A stretch of 64,000 nucleotides of DNA. It comes from Bacteroides reticulotermitis JCM 10512. GTDB taxonomy: Bacteria; Bacteroidota; Bacteroidia; Bacteroidales; Bacteroidaceae. Shown here piece after piece: positions 61,274 to 64,000 of this stretch (position 1 is its first letter; each line of letters begins with the position of its first letter). The position numbers were made by a program, and so were the translations under genes. Below the pieces are notes generated by a model that saw only the letters and a program-made list of their open reading frames with translations, was not told the origin of the DNA and did not search any database. The stretch spans positions 45,451 to 109,450 of the forward strand of contig NZ_BAIV01000020.1 of assembly GCF_000517545.1 (NCBI RefSeq). Direction: 5' to 3'.

Positions 61274-61879
61274 TCATAATACATTCTTTAAATACACAAT
61301 AGTTCGTCCGCCTCCATATTTTCGGATGATTCTTTCCTCCAAAAAACGTTTCAATAGCTCGAGAGCTTTGTCCCGGCTTATTCCGGTTATTCTCATAAAG
61401 TCAGCACGGGTGATGCAACCCTGTTCATTCACATACTTCATTAAGAGCGTGCGGCATTCATCGTCACTGTGGTTGCTGGTTGTGCGGTAAGGCGATTCCA
61501 TGCGTTCCAGTTGCAAGGATTCTAAGGCTTCGCGGAATCTCTTATTAATACGTAGGTTTACCCGATTGAGATGAATCGATGGTGAACGGATTTCTTTCTT
61601 TTCCATCACAGGGCGGTCACATTTCAAGGATAGGTAGAAATGCCCTAATTCTCCGACCTCTACTATCCAGCCTTGTGCCAGCCAATGTCGAAGCTCGGCT
61701 GTGACTGCTTGCAGGCAGCCTTCGATGGTGGCCGGACTGAAGCCATTTGCCTTGGATGTCAGTTCAATAAATTTCTTGGCGTCAATTGTCCCTGATGGAA
61801 TGACGCGGGCGTGAAGCGGCTGTTGCTCTTCGCTCTTGAGTGGATTACCACTCGTGTAAAGATCGTAATGGATACTCAT
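61274..61879 (-). CDS. HU-like protein fused to a C-terminal winged-helix domain
   Basis: 201 residues from ATG 61879 (MSIHYDLYTSGNPL); the upstream frame to 61927 begins in A+T-rich leader. The N-terminal part is HU-HIG-like (ARVIPSGTIDAKKFIELTSK, VEVGELGHFYLSLKC). The C-terminal ~70 residues look like a winged helix (LLMKYVNEQGCITRADFMRI, ISRDKALELLKRFLEERIIR, then a GGGRTIVYL wing). It may be a sequence-specific architectural regulator. The 22-bp repeat array upstream (61943-62030) lies just outside its start and is a candidate binding site (inference). Confidence 0.75.
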   Translation of the reverse strand: MSIHYDLYTSGNPLKSEEQQPLHARVIPSGTIDAKKFIELTSKANGFSPATIEGCLQAVTAELRHWLAQGWIVEVGELGHFYLSLKCDRPVMEKKEIRSPSIHLNRVNLRINKRFREALESLQLERMESPYRTTSNHSDDECRTLLMKYVNEQGCITRADFMRITGISRDKALELLKRFLEERIIRKYGGGRTIVYLKNVL

Positions 61880-61942
61880 ATAATAGTTTATTTCTAGTTG
61901 TTCAATGAATAATAGTTTGCTTTGCACAAATTAATTCGGGGG

Positions 61943-62030
61943 ACTATACGCCTACGCAAAATAGACTATAGTGTTTCTTTCGAAGAACTATAGTCCTACG
62001 AAAGAAACACTATAGTCCGATGTATTAGTT
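61943..62030. repeat. Four-unit array with exact 22-bp period containing a 19-bp inverted repeat
   Basis: ACTATA begins at 61943, 61965, 61987 and 62009. Bases 61964-61982 and 61999-62017 are perfect 19-bp inverse complements with a 16-base loop. Units 1 and 3 also share CCTACG at the same offset. The remaining sequence from 62031 to 62312 shows nothing clear besides A+T-rich leader before the phosphatase gene. Confidence 0.75.
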
Positions 62031-62312
62031 TGTGCACTCAAAGATATTATAATCTGCGGCGAAAACCGTTCTTTTCTACTGCTTCCGTTCATAAAGAAGG
62101 TAACCTATTTCAAGATGATTCACTGGAGCAGCTTCTTTATGAGGTTTGTGTTATGCTGCAACTCTGCTGGCGTACAGGATCTCCGTGGAAAAGTGAATAA
62201 AAGAATGATACGTTGAAATTTTCTTTCTTTTTCGGAGGAAACGCGATCTTCTATCAAAAAAAGGATAATTTTGGCATAAGTTTTTAATTTGTCTAAATTA
62301 TAAAAGATCGAA

Positions 62313-63115
62313 ATGCTGGATTTGAAACAACTTACAGCTGACGTATGCCGTATTGCAACGGAGGCTGGATGTTTTTTGAGAGAAGAGCGGAAAGGATTTC
62401 GCCGCGAGTCTGTTGTGGAAAAACATGCACATGATTATGTGTCGTATGTAGATAAGGAATCTGAGATCCGATTAGTCAAAGCGCTTTCAGCCTTATTGCC
62501 CGAAGCTGGATTTATTGCGGAAGAAGGATCGGCCACTTATAAGGATGAGCCCTATTGCTGGGTGATAGATCCGCTCGACGGTACAACAAACTATATCCAT
62601 GACTATGCACCCTATTGCGTATGCATTGCTTTGCGGAGCCGGGATGAGTTGCTTCTGGGCGTTGTCTATGAAGTTAGTCGTGACGAATGTTTCTATGCTT
62701 GGAAGGGCGGAAAAGCGTTTCTAAATGGAACCGAGATTCAGGCTTCGGATGTGAAAGACATCAAAGACGCTTTTCTGATTGTTGAACTGCCTTATAACTC
62801 TGAGCAATACAAGCTGACTGCTCTTCACCTTATCGACCAACTGTATGGGAAGGTTGGGGGCATTCGCATGAATGGTTCTGCCGCTGCCGCAATTTGTTAC
62901 GTTGCCAGTGGGCGTATTGACGGTTGGGTAGAAGCATTTATTGGTAAATGGGATTATTCGGCCGCGGCTTGATTGTACAAGAAGCCGGAGGGCGGGTGAC
63001 CAACTTCTACGGAGACGACCATTTTATAGAAGGGCATCACATCATTGCAACCAATGGCTATTGTCACCCCTTGTTGCAGAAATTGCTAGGAGAAGCGCTT
63101 CCGACAGGTATGTAA
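62313..63115 (+). CDS. Inositol monophosphatase-family phosphatase, frame broken
   Basis: About 268 residues, size normal for the family. The first metal-binding Glu is in GFIAEEGSA, and the signature WVIDPLDGTTNYIHDY carries DPLDGTT with the metal-binding acids. Near the end, the family motif KWDYSAAG-LIVQEAGG is restored by adding one G at about 62964-62968. The enzyme dephosphorylates inositol phosphate or a related sugar phosphate or 3'-phosphoadenosine nucleotide; which one cannot be decided (suhB-like or cysQ-like). It ends 9 bp before comF. Confidence 0.9.
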
Positions 63116-63124
63116 CGCCATGCA

Positions 63125-63836
63125 ATGAAATGTATATCTACTATAAAGGAATGGGTTACTGCCTTCTTTACTCTCTTCTTCCCGCGGTGCTGTATCGTTT
63201 GCGGACACCCGCTAGCTAGGAGAAGAGTGTATGTGCGTATTATGCAATATGGGTCTTCCCCGTACGAATTACCATCTTTTGCCGGACAATCCCGTCGAAC
63301 AGATCTTCTGGGGAAAGACACCTTTGGTTCGCGCTACTTCTTTCTTTTTCTATCGGAAAGGAAGTGCTTACAAGTACATTCTTCATCGGCTCAAGTATGG
63401 TGGGGAGAAGGAGATTGGTGAGATCATGGGGCGATATGTTGCTAACGAACTTCTGCCGTGTGGTTTCTTTAAGGATATAGATCTTATAATTCCTGTACCC
63501 TTGCATCGCAAGCGGCAACGAGCGCGTGGTTATAATCAAAGTGAATGGATTGCGCGAGGCATCGTTTCCGTAACAGGACTCCTTTTGGATGCTGAATCGG
63601 TTGTCCGGGATAAATTCACAGAGACACAAACGCATAAATCTAAATTTGAGCGTTGGGAAAACGTCTCAGGCTTTTTCAGTCTTACGAAACATGCTGACGA
63701 ATTAGCTGGTAAGCATCTGCTTATTGTGGATGATGTGCTGACTACCGGAGCTACTATTGTTTCAGTGGCTTCTTGCTTATCAGCAGTGGAGGATGTACGA
63801 ATCAGTGTACTTACATTAGCTATAGCATCCTCTTAA
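63125..63836 (+). CDS. comF: ComF-family phosphoribosyltransferase-like protein, frame broken
   Basis: About 236 residues. An N-terminal zinc-finger-like segment (FFPRCCIVCGHPL, then CMCVLCNMGLP) is split by a frame change at about 63212-63222, needing one base less or two more. The rest shows YKYILHRLKYGGEKEIGEIM, IPVPLHRKRQRARGYNQSE and the PRTase loop LLIVDDVLTTGATIVS. ComF proteins help DNA uptake in competent bacteria; in Bacteroidetes the role is usually unproven. It is co-directional with the phosphatase. Confidence 0.88.
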
Positions 63837-63854
63837 TGAGGGATGTAAAAGAAA

Positions 63855-63876
63855 AAGCCAGCACGAATGCTGGCTT
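63855..63876 (-). terminator. Terminator of tRNA-Asn (bidirectional hairpin)
   Basis: AAGCCAGCA and TGCTGGCTT form a 9-bp stem with a CGAA loop; on the minus strand it runs into TTTCTTTTAC. It lies between the convergent comF and tRNA genes. Confidence 0.7.
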
Positions 63877-63884
63877 ACTTTCTG

Positions 63885-63958
63885 CTCTTCCTCTTGGACT
63901 TGAACCAAGGACCCTCTGATTAACAGTCAGATGCTCTAACCGACTGAGCTAAGGAAGA
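63885..63958 (-). tRNA. tRNA-Asn (anticodon GTT)
   Basis: On the minus strand the cloverleaf reads: acceptor TCTTCCT/AGGAAGA, D-stem GCTC/GAGC, anticodon stem TCTGA/TCAGA with loop CTGTTAA (anticodon GTT), and T-stem CTTGG/CCAAG with TTCAAGT loop. The discriminator base is G. CCA is not encoded. Confidence 0.95.
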
Positions 63959-63986
63959 ATTTTGTCAATCAAGATTTCTTATTTTC

Positions 63987-64000
63987 GCTCTTCCTCTTGG
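63987..64000 (-). tRNA. Start of a second tRNA copy (3' end), cut by window edge
   Basis: The last 14 bases are identical to the 3' end of the tRNA-Asn at 63885. A second tRNA of the same acceptor and T-stem sequence therefore lies upstream on the minus strand, probably another tRNA-Asn. Confidence 0.6.

Overview
The window is Bacteroidales chromosome, most likely Bacteroides or a close relative. The evidence is three SusC/SusD pairs, two hybrid two-component regulators (HTCS), TAnnTTTG-type -7 boxes, and a Bacteroides-style ArgS, TopA and AhpCF. It joins accessory glycan-use loci to housekeeping genes. The most important caveat is sequence quality. At least 22 single-site frame breaks in 15 genes, including the normally essential argS, look like consensus errors (mostly one missing base, often in a G run) rather than gene decay. 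I annotate those genes at full length and state where each frame breaks.

Region 1 (1-21.4 kb, + strand) is a polysaccharide utilisation locus (PUL). It holds a fasciclin (FAS1) protein cut by the window edge, SusC-SusD, two more FAS1 lipoproteins, and a second SusC-SusD. After a strong terminator come two (alpha/alpha)6-barrel-type glycosidase-like proteins (GH65-like and DUF4450-type) and a GH28 polygalacturonase, which suggests a pectic substrate. Region 2 (21.4-27.5 kb) is a compact unit I cannot match to a described pathway. It holds an orphan HTH domain, a lipoprotein whose eight C-terminal cysteines have mirror-symmetric spacing, a DUF4369-like protein, a DUF1573 lipoprotein, an O-antigen-ligase-like membrane protein with TPRs, and a transglutaminase-discoidin lipoprotein. 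This is the best candidate here for an undescribed system. A 1.2 kb scar follows, with remnants of an outer-membrane barrel gene and a ~22-bp repeat array, and then an HTCS.

Region 3 (33-48 kb) is core: argS, a barrel-gene remnant, a MarR-membrane protein-DUF169 operon, topA, a plug-less barrel protein with a TPR partner, a Nudix hydrolase, ahpC and ahpF. Region 4 (47.9-60.5 kb) is a second PUL. An HTCS is divergent from SusC-SusD, a BACON/GH16-like lipoprotein and a GH18 lipoprotein, and a second GH16-like gene lies beyond the HTCS. Region 5 (60.6-64 kb) holds two HU-like DNA-binding proteins, an inositol-monophosphatase-family enzyme, ComF, a tRNA-Asn and the start of a second tRNA copy.

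Three intergenic arrays with unrelated units share a period of about 22 bp (28.1, 37.2 and 61.9 kb). A 22-bp perfect palindrome precedes marR, and a 15-bp perfect hairpin lies inside the signal-peptide codons of the GH18 gene.
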